Part shown: positions 25,150-34,897 of the stretch, in pieces
Layout of the letters: each line of letters starts with the position of its first letter
Position numbering within the stretch: position 1 is the first letter of the stretch
Origin: XYD12-FULL-36-8 sp964391015
GTDB taxonomy: Bacteria > Bacteroidota > Ignavibacteria > Ignavibacteriales > Ignavibacteriaceae
Length of the DNA stretch: 64,000 nt
Assembly (NCBI GenBank): GCA_964391015.1
Contig: CAYMKU010000002.1
Span: 139,756-203,755, forward strand
Direction of reading: 5' to 3'
Made by a program: the position numbers and the translations under genes
The notes under the pieces: generated by a model
The model's database searches: none
What the model was told of the DNA's origin: nothing
Seen by the model: only the letters and a program-made list of their open reading frames with translations

Positions 25150-25821
25150 ATGAGAATATTAGTAGTTGAAGACGAAAAGAAGGTTGCTTCTTTCATTAAA
25201 AAAGGACTGGAGGAAGAATTCTATTCTGTTGATATTGCCAGCGACGGAAAAGATGGTTTACGCCTTGCGCTATCAGAAGAATATGACCTGATCATTTTAG
25301 ATATAATGCTTCCTTATAAAGATGGTCTCACATTAATGAAAGAACTTCGAGAAGAAAAAATTATTACCCCCATCTTGTTACTAACTGCAAAAGATAATAT
25401 TAGCAGTAAGGTGGAGGGTCTCGATTCCGGTGCAGATGATTACCTAACCAAACCTTTTGCTTTTGAAGAATTGCTTGCTCGTGCCCGAGCATTATTAAGA
25501 AGACAATCTTCAATAAAATCCATTCATTTGAAAATTCGAGATTTAACCCTGGATACGCAAACTCATAAAGTCATACGAAATGGAAACGAAATTAATTTAA
25601 CAGCAAAAGAATATGCAATTCTTGAATATCTTTTACGGAATAAAAATCGTGTTGTCTCTCGAACTTTACTTTCAGAACACGTTTATGATTATCACTTCGA
25701 CTCCGATACAAATGTAATTGATGTTTATATAAACAAGTTGCGAAATAAAATTGATAAGGGATTTGACAAGCAGCTGCTCTTTACTGTTCGTGGTGTGGGC
25801 TACACATTAAGAGATGAATAG
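25150..25821 (+). CDS. OmpR/PhoB-family response regulator
   Basis: 223 aa from ATG 25150 (MRILVVEDEKK). The receiver domain has the acidic pair in VVEDE, phospho-acceptor Asp51 in LIILDIMLP and Lys101 in LTKPF. The C-terminal winged helix (about residues 125-223) has the LTAKEYAILEYLLRN and TNVIDVYINKLRNKID signatures. The partner kinase gene follows 68 bases later, on the same strand. It is a DNA-binding transcription regulator; the repeated modules at 24367 and 24702 are candidate targets. Confidence 0.92.
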   Translation: MRILVVEDEKKVASFIKKGLEEEFYSVDIASDGKDGLRLALSEEYDLIILDIMLPYKDGLTLMKELREEKIITPILLLTAKDNISSKVEGLDSGADDYLTKPFAFEELLARARALLRRQSSIKSIHLKIRDLTLDTQTHKVIRNGNEINLTAKEYAILEYLLRNKNRVVSRTLLSEHVYDYHFDSDTNVIDVYINKLRNKIDKGFDKQLLFTVRGVGYTLRDE

Positions 25822-25889
25822 TATGATAAATCTTCAAGCGATATATTTTCTTAATGACCATAAGACATAACTGTATTCATGGGTTTTGC

Positions 25890-27326
25890 ATGCCTTTTAA
25901 CAAAAAAGATTTCTTTAAAACAACACGATTTAAAACAACGCTGTGGTATTCGGTTTTATTCATCGTACTTGAAATTGTAAGCGGGCTGACGATTTATAAT
26001 CACCTAAGAAACAGCATGCTTGAGGATTTAGATCTTTCTCTTTCCAAACAAGCCAAAACTATTTACAAATTTGTATCCGACAGTAATGTCAACCTAATAG
26101 ATTTCGAGCCAGACTCGATTTATACTTCTCAGGAAGAATTTGTCTATGATCTGATTTTTGATGTAATTGCATTGAATCCCCGCAACACTTTTATTCAAGT
26201 AAAGCTCAATGATAAATTTATTTTTCAATCTGAAAATTTAAAAAGGCACGAAATAATCTTTAATAAAAAGAATGGGAATCAACTGTCGCTGGTAGATTTC
26301 AACGATACATTTCTATCCAACTATGAGCTTCGTGCCGCACATCTAGTAAAAAATAAATATGAGATAATAGTTGCTTTCCCTACTCATTTGATTGCCGAGA
26401 CTCTTAGTAATCTTACTGATTTGAACATTGTTATCGGTCCCATCTTTCTTTTGCTTGCAATAATTGGTGGTGCTGTAATTTCTGCTAAATCGTTAAAACG
26501 AATTGATTCTATAACCCACAAGACAAAAGAAATAACTGCACAAAATCTAAACGAAAAAATTCCCGGCGGCGAATATGACGACGAGTATGGAAGATTGGTC
26601 AGGACAATGAATGACATGATATTTAGGATTAAAACTACTGTTGATTATATGAATCAATTTTCTGTTGCGGCTTCTCATGAGTTAAAAACACCGTTAACGA
26701 TTTTGAGAGGCGAAATCGAGCTGGCATTAAAATCTCCAAAGCCAACGGAAGAATATAGAGCGGTTCTGCAAAGCAATTATGAAGAGACGCTGCGGTTAAT
26801 AAACATTGTTGATAAATTATTCTTTATCTCTAAAGCCGATCATTCTTTTCTTAAAATAAATCCTGAGCAAATAAATATTAACGACCTGATCCAACCGATC
26901 ATTTCCCAGCTTCAACCATTAGCAGATGAAAAGAAAATGAAGATAGTTCCTGATGTAAAGACTAACTTCAATATGCTTGTAGATGTTGAGCTTATTCGGA
27001 GAGCAATAATTAACTTAATTGAAAATGCTGTGAAATATGGAAATGACGGCTCCGTAATAAAAATTGCTGGCGGTATTACAAAACTAAATCAAGCGCTTAT
27101 TAGTGTCGCTAATCAGGGAGAATACATTCCAAGGGAATTCCAAGAAAAAATATTTGAGAGATTTTTCCGACTTGAAACTTCTCGAAGCAGAGAAACTGGC
27201 GGAATCGGATTGGGGCTCTCAATTGCAAAGTCTATTGTCGAGTTTCACAATGGAACGATCGCCGTTGAGTCAGAACCGGGAAGAGACACAACATTTTCAA
27301 TTTTGCTTGATTTAAAAACAAGCTAA
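25890..27326 (+). CDS. Sensor histidine kinase (HAMP, HisKA, HATPase)
   Basis: 478 aa from ATG 25890; ATG 25854 is also in frame and would add 12 residues. Two membrane helices (about 16-38 and 176-195) flank a periplasmic sensor of some 135 residues. Then come HAMP (KSLKRIDSITHKTKEI), the DHp helix with His263 in AASHELKTPLTIL, the N-box NLIENAVKYGNDG and the G-boxes ETGGIGLGLSIAKSIVE. It forms a two-component pair with the preceding response regulator. The stimulus is unknown; the neighbouring small periplasmic protein could feed into the sensor. Confidence 0.9.
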   Translation: MPFNKKDFFKTTRFKTTLWYSVLFIVLEIVSGLTIYNHLRNSMLEDLDLSLSKQAKTIYKFVSDSNVNLIDFEPDSIYTSQEEFVYDLIFDVIALNPRNTFIQVKLNDKFIFQSENLKRHEIIFNKKNGNQLSLVDFNDTFLSNYELRAAHLVKNKYEIIVAFPTHLIAETLSNLTDLNIVIGPIFLLLAIIGGAVISAKSLKRIDSITHKTKEITAQNLNEKIPGGEYDDEYGRLVRTMNDMIFRIKTTVDYMNQFSVAASHELKTPLTILRGEIELALKSPKPTEEYRAVLQSNYEETLRLINIVDKLFFISKADHSFLKINPEQININDLIQPIISQLQPLADEKKMKIVPDVKTNFNMLVDVELIRRAIINLIENAVKYGNDGSVIKIAGGITKLNQALISVANQGEYIPREFQEKIFERFFRLETSRSRETGGIGLGLSIAKSIVEFHNGTIAVESEPGRDTTFSILLDLKTS

Positions 27327-27382
27327 TTCTTTTCTAAATTATCTTATCCATAACTTCGCTTGCGGTGTTTTGGTTGAAGTTT

Positions 27383-28444
27383 TCACTTTACATTTTCAGA
27401 TTTATTTAGATACACTGTTTGTGTTGGATAGGCAAAATGAATGCCCCGTTTTTCAAATTCCTCGAAAATTTTAAAATTGATTTTCTGTTGAATATCCATA
27501 TACTGCAAATAGTCTTGATCTAAAACAAGATATACGAACTCGAATACCAAACTAAAATCACCATAAGCTGCAAAATGTCCGCGATTAAATTCTGCCTTCG
27601 GTTCACTCACTATAATATCTTTTACAATACTGGGGATTCCTTTTAAATTTTCAGCACTCGTTTGATAGACAACACCTATTTTAAAAACAACTCTGCGCTT
27701 TTCTAATCTTTTAAAGTTGTGAACTCGGGAATTCGTTAAATCGGTATTTGCAAAAATTAATTGTTCTCCACTTAAAGATCGCACGCGGGTTGTTTTGATT
27801 CCAATGTGTTCTACGTTTCCGGATTTATCAGCTACCGATATAAAATCGCCAATTTCAAACGGCCGATCAAACAAAATGACAAAGTAACTGAATAAATCTC
27901 CTAGAATTGCTTGTGCGGCTAAGGCAATTGCAATACCGCCAATGCCGAGTCCGGCAATAACGGCAGAAATTTTAAAGCCAAGATTATCCAAGACAAAGAT
28001 AAACCCTAAGCTCCACACAATTACTGAAATTACAGTTAATATTCCCTTAAGCTGCTTTTGTTTTTGCTCATCAGCTCCGCGTTTTTTTACAAATGTTTTG
28101 AGCGAGTACGTAATCAACGATGTGGCTGTGCGAAGAACAAAAAAGGTAAATACGATTATCGAGGCTATGTCAAAATACGTTTCAAAATGTTTTTCCAGAT
28201 TTAGTGTTTTGACTGCAAGATAAAAGGAAAGGAAATATAACAGCGGAACAATGGTGCGCTCAATTCCTCTGATTAGCAAATCATCAAGTGCTGTTTCTGT
28301 TTGTTCTGCCCATTTTTTTAACCGCCTAAGAACTATATTTTTAAAAACTTTTATTAGAAACACTCCTATTATAAAAGCACCCAATGCTGTTAAATATACG
28401 CCCGTACTATTTCCATAAAAAGCCTGATTGAAAAAATTTTGCAT
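27383..28444 (-). CDS. MscS-family mechanosensitive channel
   Basis: 353 aa from ATG 28444 with AAGGAG eight bases upstream. Four hydrophobic segments precede and include the pore helix region IGGIAIALAAQAILGDLF, followed by the MscS beta domain start FDRPFEIGDFI. The remaining cytoplasmic alpha/beta part is of normal length. It gates on membrane tension and protects against osmotic downshock. A single-gene unit convergent with the histidine kinase. Confidence 0.9.
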   Translation of the reverse strand: MQNFFNQAFYGNSTGVYLTALGAFIIGVFLIKVFKNIVLRRLKKWAEQTETALDDLLIRGIERTIVPLLYFLSFYLAVKTLNLEKHFETYFDIASIIVFTFFVLRTATSLITYSLKTFVKKRGADEQKQKQLKGILTVISVIVWSLGFIFVLDNLGFKISAVIAGLGIGGIAIALAAQAILGDLFSYFVILFDRPFEIGDFISVADKSGNVEHIGIKTTRVRSLSGEQLIFANTDLTNSRVHNFKRLEKRRVVFKIGVVYQTSAENLKGIPSIVKDIIVSEPKAEFNRGHFAAYGDFSLVFEFVYLVLDQDYLQYMDIQQKINFKIFEEFEKRGIHFAYPTQTVYLNKSENVK

Positions 28445-28521
28445 ATTTATTTCTCCTTGCAGCAAAAATAGTAATCTTATAGAAAAGAATTTGTTAGTTG
28501 GGGAACTACATTTAAAATAAA

Positions 28522-28551
28522 AAATCCGACAATTTTACTTCTGTCGGATTT
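28522..28551 (-). terminator. Terminator of the minor-pilin-like operon
   Basis: A 10-bp perfect stem AAATCCGACA/TGTCGGATTT with a 10-base loop. On the minus strand it is followed by TTTTATTTTAAA, and it begins 23 bases after the last stop codon of the operon. Confidence 0.85.
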
Positions 28552-28574
28552 GTAAAAAAAGCATGGAGTTAAAG

Positions 28575-29792
28575 TTATTCATACCAGGAAACTATTTCAT
28601 AACCACCTGTCGCTGGAAATGCTGGTGGGGAAACAAGAAGCAATCTTTCATCATACTTATAGCTTTTAGAAAATCCAGAGGTAATTGTAGATCCGCTGAA
28701 AGTTCCAACAGGGCCTCTCGTATATTGGACTATTCCACCAAGCAAATTAATTGCCCCGCTAACTGGTCTTGAATTATAATTTTGCGCTGTGAAGCTGCCT
28801 GTTTCGCAAAAAATTGATGCGTGAATGTTAACATTATTATTGTTTGCTGCATTCTGCGTAATAATCACATCACTTTTGGCCACTAAGCCAAGTATATCTG
28901 TTGAGTTAGGATTTGTTAAGGGATTTGTGTTATAAGTTATATCATCGTCTATATAAATATCGCCACCCGCACTTGAAGTTCCGGAAACAGCAACAGTAAA
29001 TTTTCCTTTCACCTTCCCCTGTATTCTAACTGTAGAATTTTCTACAAAAATTACCCCATTTGCAGAGAGATTATTAGCCGCAAAGGTTGTTACGGCCCCT
29101 TTATACGCATATCTTATTTTAATTGAATCGCTTACGAACGTTAAATATACAGTGTCTTTTCCGGTAATTTTAAAACCACCCGTGGTAGCGGCGTTCCCCA
29201 TTGAAGTAACCGAGTTATTTGGAATTGGTACATTAATTCCTGATTCAAAACCTCCTAAAAATTGTGGCTTATCTGTTTTGCTGTTCTTCTGAACTCCCTT
29301 TAAAGTTGTTACTTTTCCGTAAAAAACAGGGCTTCCACTAACTCTAATCCAATCCTGAGTATGAAAGGGTCCCCATACAGTATCTTTTGATATCCAAATA
29401 ATATTCCCCCCCTCGCTTGTGGAATAATAAGCGTACTTTGAGAACCTGCTTGGAATTAGTGTAACCTCAACTGTTTGCTTTACTGTTTGATATTCAGCGG
29501 TGGAAGTAATTTTTCTAGTGTCTGTGAAAGCATCGATAATGTCTACTTTAACATTTAGCTTTCCCCCTTTAAAATCTATATTATTATAACCACTTGTCCA
29601 TGTTTGGTTCAAAAACATTTCATTAGCCGCTAGATTTGCACCACTCACAGCTAACTCATGAGCATAGTTTTCTACGTAGTAATCAACAAAATTTGATACT
29701 GCTCTGGTTGAAACATTTCCCATGTTATATTCAACAATAAGAAATATTAAGCTAAAGCCCGCTACTACAAATAAAGTTGCTTTTCCTACCAT
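28575..29792 (-). CDS. PilX-like protein with DUF4900-type body
   Basis: 405 aa. The N-terminus has a pilin-like hydrophobic helix (ATLFVVAGFSLIFLIVEYNMG) near the very start, then a helical part (NFVDYYVENYAHELAVSGANLAANE). The large beta-rich rest includes GPFHTQDWIRVSGSPVFYGK, DGYI-type helical repeats and DILGLVAKSDVIIT, as in proteins annotated DUF4900. It is last of three genes with PilV- and PilW-like proteins, 10 bases after the previous one. Together they look like minor pseudopilins of a type IV pilus or type II secretion-like machine in the inner membrane and periplasm. Confidence 0.7.
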   Translation of the reverse strand: MVGKATLFVVAGFSLIFLIVEYNMGNVSTRAVSNFVDYYVENYAHELAVSGANLAANEMFLNQTWTSGYNNIDFKGGKLNVKVDIIDAFTDTRKITSTAEYQTVKQTVEVTLIPSRFSKYAYYSTSEGGNIIWISKDTVWGPFHTQDWIRVSGSPVFYGKVTTLKGVQKNSKTDKPQFLGGFESGINVPIPNNSVTSMGNAATTGGFKITGKDTVYLTFVSDSIKIRYAYKGAVTTFAANNLSANGVIFVENSTVRIQGKVKGKFTVAVSGTSSAGGDIYIDDDITYNTNPLTNPNSTDILGLVAKSDVIITQNAANNNNVNIHASIFCETGSFTAQNYNSRPVSGAINLLGGIVQYTRGPVGTFSGSTITSGFSKSYKYDERLLLVSPPAFPATGGYEIVSWYE

Positions 29793-29802
29793 AACTTAAA
29801 CC

Positions 29803-30402
29803 TCATCGATTCTTTAAATTTCTTGCCACTAATCTTAGCTGCCGCCAAAATACCTGTGAATATTTTTGGTCGTACGCTTCAATATCCTCTACCGCAATAT
29901 CAATCTGTATAGTATAAATTCCACCATATACAGAAATTGGCGGATTAATTATGTCCTTGTTGACATCATAGTATTTTAATTTAAATTGAGTTACTCCAAG
30001 ATTTACTTTAACAGGTTTCTCACTATTAACAACACGGTATAAAAACCTATCGCGAGGATTTGCAGTATAAATTAATTCTGAGGTCGGTCCAGAATAATAA
30101 TACATCGTATCAACGTTTCCGTTTCTATCAACATCGGTCAAGAATTTAATTTTGTTTGAATCCGCTAAAATTATAGACTTAGCCGGATCTGGTATTTTTT
30201 TCCAATCAGCACAATATCCTATCTTCCTGAAATCGTTTTCTAAAACCCTCACAACTGAAGCAATGTTTTGCTGTATTGTCAGATCTCCTGTTTTATTATA
30301 CGTGCTCTCTGTAGCACGATCAGACATTCTAAATAATGTTGTTAACAAGATACCACCAATTATTACAGAACCCAGTATATCAAGGATTACATTTGTTCCC
30401 AT
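29803..30402 (-). CDS. Minor pilin-like protein (PilW-like)
   Basis: 199 aa. It has a short N-terminal hydrophobic helix (NVILDILGSVIIGGILLTTLF) followed by a polar helix (TIQQNIASVVRVLENDFRKIGY), the pattern of PilW/GspJ-like minor pilins. The rest is beta-rich (FLTDVDRNGNVDTMYYYSG; FKLKYYDVNKD). The typical prepilin peptidase site (Gly-Phe-x-x-x-Glu) is not present, so processing is uncertain. It lies 7 bases after the preceding gene and 10 bases before the next. Confidence 0.65.
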   Translation of the reverse strand: MGTNVILDILGSVIIGGILLTTLFRMSDRATESTYNKTGDLTIQQNIASVVRVLENDFRKIGYCADWKKIPDPAKSIILADSNKIKFLTDVDRNGNVDTMYYYSGPTSELIYTANPRDRFLYRVVNSEKPVKVNLGVTQFKLKYYDVNKDIINPPISVYGGIYTIQIDIAVEDIEAYDQKYSQVFWRQLRLVARNLKNR

Positions 30403-30409
30403 TGTTACC

Positions 30410-30898
30410 TCATCTAAAATACCAATAACTGTATATCGAAGACATTTGAACCGACCTGGACATTGAGGGGCTCATTACCGTAACCGTTATAGCTTTTCGC
30501 CAAGTTGGATTAGTCGAAACTTTATTCGGGTCAGATGCATCAATATAAGTTACTTTGCTAGTTACATAAAAAACTGCGGAAGGCATTGTTGAATCAACTT
30601 TTACTAAACCATTAAAATCATCAAAATCATTAAAGTCTTCATAAGTTTCCCCAGTCTCTGGACCCAAAACTGCCGAAAGCTGGTTTAGATTATTCACGGC
30701 GGTGCTGTCTGTAGCTTTATCAAATGCTTTTCCCTTAGCTTCTTCAATCAGAGATGTGCATAATGATGAAGCAAGAACATTGAACTTTGAATTGTACATT
30801 ACATCATCGCTAGTTAAAATAGTTCGATTAAATCGAAGCACCATTGTCGACAACAAAATAAGTGCGCCTAAGGACAAGAGCATTTGTCCTGTGTTCAT
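30410..30898 (-). CDS. Minor pilin-like protein (PilV-like), first gene of operon
   Basis: 162 aa. It begins with a short N-terminal stretch and hydrophobic helix (GQMLLSLGALILLSTMVL). Then a polar helix carries NVLASSLCTSLIEEAKGKAFD, as in pilins after the transmembrane helix, and a region with TSKVTYID and PTWRKAITVTVMSPSM follows. A ribosome-binding GAGGAAA lies nine bases before ATG 30898. It heads the three-gene unit. The assembly machinery (PilB/C/D-like) is not in the window. Confidence 0.6.
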   Translation of the reverse strand: MNTGQMLLSLGALILLSTMVLRFNRTILTSDDVMYNSKFNVLASSLCTSLIEEAKGKAFDKATDSTAVNNLNQLSAVLGPETGETYEDFNDFDDFNGLVKVDSTMPSAVFYVTSKVTYIDASDPNKVSTNPTWRKAITVTVMSPSMSRSVQMSSIYSYWYFR

Positions 30899-31362
30899 CT
30901 AATATATTTCCTCGTTTATGTTCTCAGGAATCACCAACTATTATGCCCAATATTGGAGACTATTTACAGTAGTAAATCATTACATAACAATAACTTGTTT
31001 TGGGTTGTTCTTTCGAAAAATCAACTGAATTTAATATTGGGTTTTGATTTACATGGAATTTGAGGTAATTCTATTCCCCTCGAAGAAGAATTTACCGTAA
31101 AATTTGTAAAAGTTGGAGCTATATCCTGAATTTAAATTTGCACTGGAATGATACAAAGTCCTAAATTCAACCAGACACCCTAATAAAGTTTCGGAGTATT
31201 TTCAATCTATGATTTTCAGATTTTTTAGGTAAGAGTGGGCTTCAAAAAATTGTTACTTTCAAAAACTGCAATGACAATCACCTAATTAATTTTTTTAACA
31301 TAGACAATTTCCTTGACGCTATTTTTTGATCATGAAAATAAAATAGAACCTCTTTAGCAACT
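30899..31362. other. Gene-free region between clpB and the minor-pilin operon
   Basis: No supported coding frame. A dyad ATTTAC-AGTA-GTAAAT at 30962-30977 lies 64-79 bases before the first pilin-like gene and could be an operator. The rest is AT-rich. No hairpin with a T-run was seen after clpB. Confidence 0.4.
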
Positions 31363-33978
31363 TTATCTCTCAAATATTAGCACAGCTTTTTCACCAACAC
31401 TAATTTTTATTGTGTCCCCCCCAACAAAATTACCCGCAAGCAATTCCTGGGATAAGGGATTAACAAGATATTTTTGAATTACTCTTTTCAAAGGACGAGC
31501 ACCATAATTAACATCATAGCCAAGCTGTGCAAGCCAATCTTTTGCTTCACCGGAAACATCTAGAATGATTTCCTTTTCATCAAGCATCTTTTGAACTCGA
31601 CTAAGTTGAATATCGACAATTTGTCTGATTTCAGATTTTATTAATGGTTTGAAAAGAACAATTTCATCAATTCGATTTAAAAATTCCGGTCGAATGGTTC
31701 TTCTTAAAAGTTCATGCATTTGCTGGCGCAATTCTCCCATCAAAACCTCGACATCATTCTCATTAAAGAATTCAAGTTTATCTTGAATAATATGAGAACC
31801 TATATTTGATGTCATAATAATAATTGTATTTTTGAAATTAACTGTTCTCCCTTGATTATCCGTCAACCTTCCATCTTCCAACACCTGAAGTAAAATATTA
31901 AAAACATCAGGATGGGCTTTTTCAATCTCATCAAGCAAGACAACTGCGTACGGTCTTCGGCGAACTGCTTCAGTAAGCTGTCCTCCCTCTTCATAACCAA
32001 TATATCCTGGTGGGGCGCCAATTAGTCGTGAAGTTGAAAATTTCTCCATATACTCAGACATATCAATTCGAATCATTGCATGTTCATCATCAAACAAAAA
32101 TTCCGCAAGGGCACGAGCCAGTTCTGTTTTACCAACACCTGTTGTTCCCATAAAAATAAACGAGCCTATCGGTCTATTGGCATCTTGTAATCCTGTCCGT
32201 GATCTGCGAATAGAATTTGCAACCGCAGAGACTGCTTCATTTTGTCCAATAATACGTTTATGAAGTTCCTCTTCAAGCCTAATAAGTTTTTCCTTTTCGC
32301 TTTCTAACATTTTGCTCACGGGTATGCCGGTCCATTTAGAAACTACTTCTGCAATGTCTTCGGCTTCCACTTCTTCCTTAAGCATTTTCTGATCTTTCTG
32401 AATTTCAGCCAGGATTTCAGTTTCTTGTTTAAGCCGCTTTTCTAAATTTGCAATTTTTCCATAACGCAATTCTGCAACCTTAGCGAGATCACCTTCGCGT
32501 TCATATTTTTCTGCGAGCGTTTTACTACCCTCAATATCGCTTTTCATCCTTCGTATTGCTTGGATCTTTTCCTTTTCAAGCAACCAATGCATTTTCAGTT
32601 CGTTTCGTTTCTCATCAAGTTCGCTTAATTCTTTAAATAAATCTTCGAGCCTTCTCGCCGATGCTTCGTCTTTTTCTCTCTTGAGTGCCTCGCGTTCGAT
32701 CCCAAGCTGTTTAATTTTTCTTTCAACACTATCCAACTCTTCAGGCATAGAGTCAATCTCAATCCGAAGCTTAGAGGCCGCTTCATCAATTAAATCTATA
32801 GCCTTATCGGGAAGAAATCTATCCGATATATATCTGTTTGAAAGCTGTGCTGCTGCAATGATTGCGCTATCTGTTATTCGAACTCCATGATGAACTTCGT
32901 AGCGCTCTTTCAAACCACGCAGAATTGATATTGTATCGTCTTCGGAAGGTTCGCCAACTAAAACCGGTTGAAATCTTCTTTCAAGCGCAGCATCCTTTTC
33001 AATATGTCTTTTATACTCATCTAAAGTAGTCGCTCCAATACAATGAAGCTCGCCACGAGCCAGTGCAGGTTTCAGAATATTTGCCGCATCAACAGAACCT
33101 TGTGCCGAACCTGCTCCAACCAATGTATGAAGCTCATCAATAAACAAAATGATTTCACCATTAGATTCTTGAACCTCCTTAATGACCGCATTCATTCTTT
33201 CTTCAAACTGACCACGGAATTGCGTCCCTGCTACTAAGGCACCCATATCTAAGGCAACAATATTTTTGGTTTTTAGATTTTCCGGAACATCACCAGAAAC
33301 TATGCGATGAGAAATTCCTTCGGCAATGGCTGTCTTACCCACACCGGGTTCTCCAATAAGTACAGGATTGTTTTTTGTTCTCCTGGAAAGAACCTGAAGC
33401 ACCCTTCTTATCTCTTCGTCTCGCCCAACTACCGGGTCTGATTTTCCAGCTTTTACTAATTCATTAAGATTACGTCCAAATTTTTTTAACGCTTGATATG
33501 TATCTTCAGGGTTCTGTGAAGTTATTCTCTGCGTACCACGGACATCTTTTAACGCTGACAAAATTGTTTCGCGGGAAACACCACTATCTCTCAATAACTG
33601 TCCCGCCATATCTGACGAAGATGACAACACAAGAAGCAAATGCTCTGTTGAAATATATTCATCTTTTAAGTTTTTGGCTTCCTCCGCAGCCGCATCAAAT
33701 ATTTTACCTGTGCCTACTGACATTTGTTGGTTGCCGATACCTGAACCACTAACCTTTGGTAGTTTTTCAAGCGCTTCATTTACCAACAATCTAAGTCGCT
33801 TAACATTACCACCAGATTTCTGTAGGATTGTATCCGTAATACCTCCGCTCCCTTGAATCAATGCAGCAAGAATGTGTTCTGGTTCTAAAATTTGATTGTT
33901 GTAATTTTGAGCTATTTCAAGAGAGATTTGTACAATCTCTTGTGCTTTCACTGTAAGCCTGCTAAAATTGAATAACAT
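31363..33978 (-). CDS. clpB: ATP-dependent disaggregase ClpB
   Basis: 871 aa, full length. The N domain is at 1-145 (EPEHILAALIQGSGGI). The first AAA+ module has GEPGVGKTAIAEG, then a long coiled-coil M domain (about 400-530), then the second AAA+ module with GTTGVGKTELARAL and sensor motifs, ending with RPLKRVIQKYLVNPL. It resolves protein aggregates with DnaK in the cytoplasm. The small heat-shock protein gene lies upstream, 143 bases away with a terminator between, on the same strand. Loss of the ClpP-binding loop is typical of ClpB and fits this sequence. Confidence 0.95.
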   Translation of the reverse strand: MLFNFSRLTVKAQEIVQISLEIAQNYNNQILEPEHILAALIQGSGGITDTILQKSGGNVKRLRLLVNEALEKLPKVSGSGIGNQQMSVGTGKIFDAAAEEAKNLKDEYISTEHLLLVLSSSSDMAGQLLRDSGVSRETILSALKDVRGTQRITSQNPEDTYQALKKFGRNLNELVKAGKSDPVVGRDEEIRRVLQVLSRRTKNNPVLIGEPGVGKTAIAEGISHRIVSGDVPENLKTKNIVALDMGALVAGTQFRGQFEERMNAVIKEVQESNGEIILFIDELHTLVGAGSAQGSVDAANILKPALARGELHCIGATTLDEYKRHIEKDAALERRFQPVLVGEPSEDDTISILRGLKERYEVHHGVRITDSAIIAAAQLSNRYISDRFLPDKAIDLIDEAASKLRIEIDSMPEELDSVERKIKQLGIEREALKREKDEASARRLEDLFKELSELDEKRNELKMHWLLEKEKIQAIRRMKSDIEGSKTLAEKYEREGDLAKVAELRYGKIANLEKRLKQETEILAEIQKDQKMLKEEVEAEDIAEVVSKWTGIPVSKMLESEKEKLIRLEEELHKRIIGQNEAVSAVANSIRRSRTGLQDANRPIGSFIFMGTTGVGKTELARALAEFLFDDEHAMIRIDMSEYMEKFSTSRLIGAPPGYIGYEEGGQLTEAVRRRPYAVVLLDEIEKAHPDVFNILLQVLEDGRLTDNQGRTVNFKNTIIIMTSNIGSHIIQDKLEFFNENDVEVLMGELRQQMHELLRRTIRPEFLNRIDEIVLFKPLIKSEIRQIVDIQLSRVQKMLDEKEIILDVSGEAKDWLAQLGYDVNYGARPLKRVIQKYLVNPLSQELLAGNFVGGDTIKISVGEKAVLIFER

Positions 33979-34059
33979 GTCAGTTATCTTTCTTAGAAAA
34001 TTTTTAGTTAAACTTTTTAATAATATTGATTTCGCTTTTTATGTGCTAACTTCAACCAA

Positions 34060-34086
34060 AAAGGGTAACCAAAGTAGTTACCCTTT
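34060..34086 (-). terminator. Terminator of the Hsp20 gene
   Basis: A 10-bp perfect stem AAAGGGTAAC/GTTACCCTTT with a 7-base loop. On the minus strand it ends in CCCTTTTTGG. It lies 36 bases after the Hsp20 stop codon. Confidence 0.8.
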
Positions 34087-34121
34087 CCATTAAATAAACA
34101 CATAATTTAAGTAAGATTGCT

Positions 34122-34583
34122 TTACTTAATTTTTATTTCAAGTTGTTTTGGCTTTGCTTCATCTGCTTTTGGAACTGTTACTATAAGTTGTCCATCTCTG
34201 AATTCGGCTTCAATTTTATCTTCCTTTACTTTTTGTGGAAGAGTGAACGATCTGTAATAGCGCCCATAAACTCTCTCAACTCTGTGAAATTTGGAGTTGT
34301 TAGTTTCTTTTTCCTGCTTTCTCTCGCCACTAACCGAAAGCTGCCCATCAGTGTAGGAAATCTTAACATCATCCTTAGAAACACCGGGAAGATCTAGCAT
34401 TACAAAGTAATTATCTTTGTCCTCTTTGATATCCGTTAGCGGCATCCACACTGCGTTTTCATATTCGTCTTTGGAATCAGACTCTAAAACCCCAAACCTT
34501 CTGCCGAAAACATTGAACAATTTGCTAAACTCATGTTCCATGTTTATTAATTCCCTTGCGGGATTCCATCTTGTGATAGACAT
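34122..34583 (-). CDS. Small heat-shock protein, Hsp20/alpha-crystallin family
   Basis: 153 aa. The alpha-crystallin domain runs from about residue 45 to 145: DKDNYFVMLDLPGVSKDDVKI, SVSGERKQEK, FHRVERVYGRYYRSFTLP and the closing FRDGQLIVTVPK. The short tail ends in LEIKIK, a likely inter-dimer I-x-I-like contact. The ribosome-binding site AGGAGGTC just before ATG 34583 is the strongest in the neighbourhood. It holds unfolding proteins, with ClpB as probable partner. No CIRCE element was found upstream. Confidence 0.93.
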   Translation of the reverse strand: MSITRWNPARELINMEHEFSKLFNVFGRRFGVLESDSKDEYENAVWMPLTDIKEDKDNYFVMLDLPGVSKDDVKISYTDGQLSVSGERKQEKETNNSKFHRVERVYGRYYRSFTLPQKVKEDKIEAEFRDGQLIVTVPKADEAKPKQLEIKIK

Positions 34584-34897
34584 TTTGACCTCCTATTAGT
34601 TATTGGAATAAATTATAAGCAATTATAATGCCATTTACAATTTTTTATTTAATTTATTTAATTATAATAAATTATATATCTATCGAATTTTAATATATGC
34701 GCCATTACGTAATGTTAATATGATTTATTGGCAGTAACTTAGTCACACGGTTAATTCAAATTGTCAATCCATCGCCGTTTTAATCTTAATCAAGATTGTA
34801 TCCTTTTAAATATCTGTCTGTTGAGTTAAACAGTGTATCACATTAAATAAATTGTTATGCAAAAATAATTTATATATTTTTGCGTCCAATTTTTAAA
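34584..34897. other. AT-rich divergent promoter region of hsp20 and mnmE
   Basis: No coding frame. Runs such as TTTATTTAATTTATTTAATT around 34640-34670 are very AT-rich. It must contain promoters for the minus-strand heat-shock gene and the plus-strand mnmE operon; individual boxes cannot be fixed with confidence. Confidence 0.4.

Noticed and set aside
34584..34700. CIRCE or other heat-shock operator before hsp20
   Set aside because: No TTAGCACTC-N9-GAGTGCTAA or similar dyad is present.
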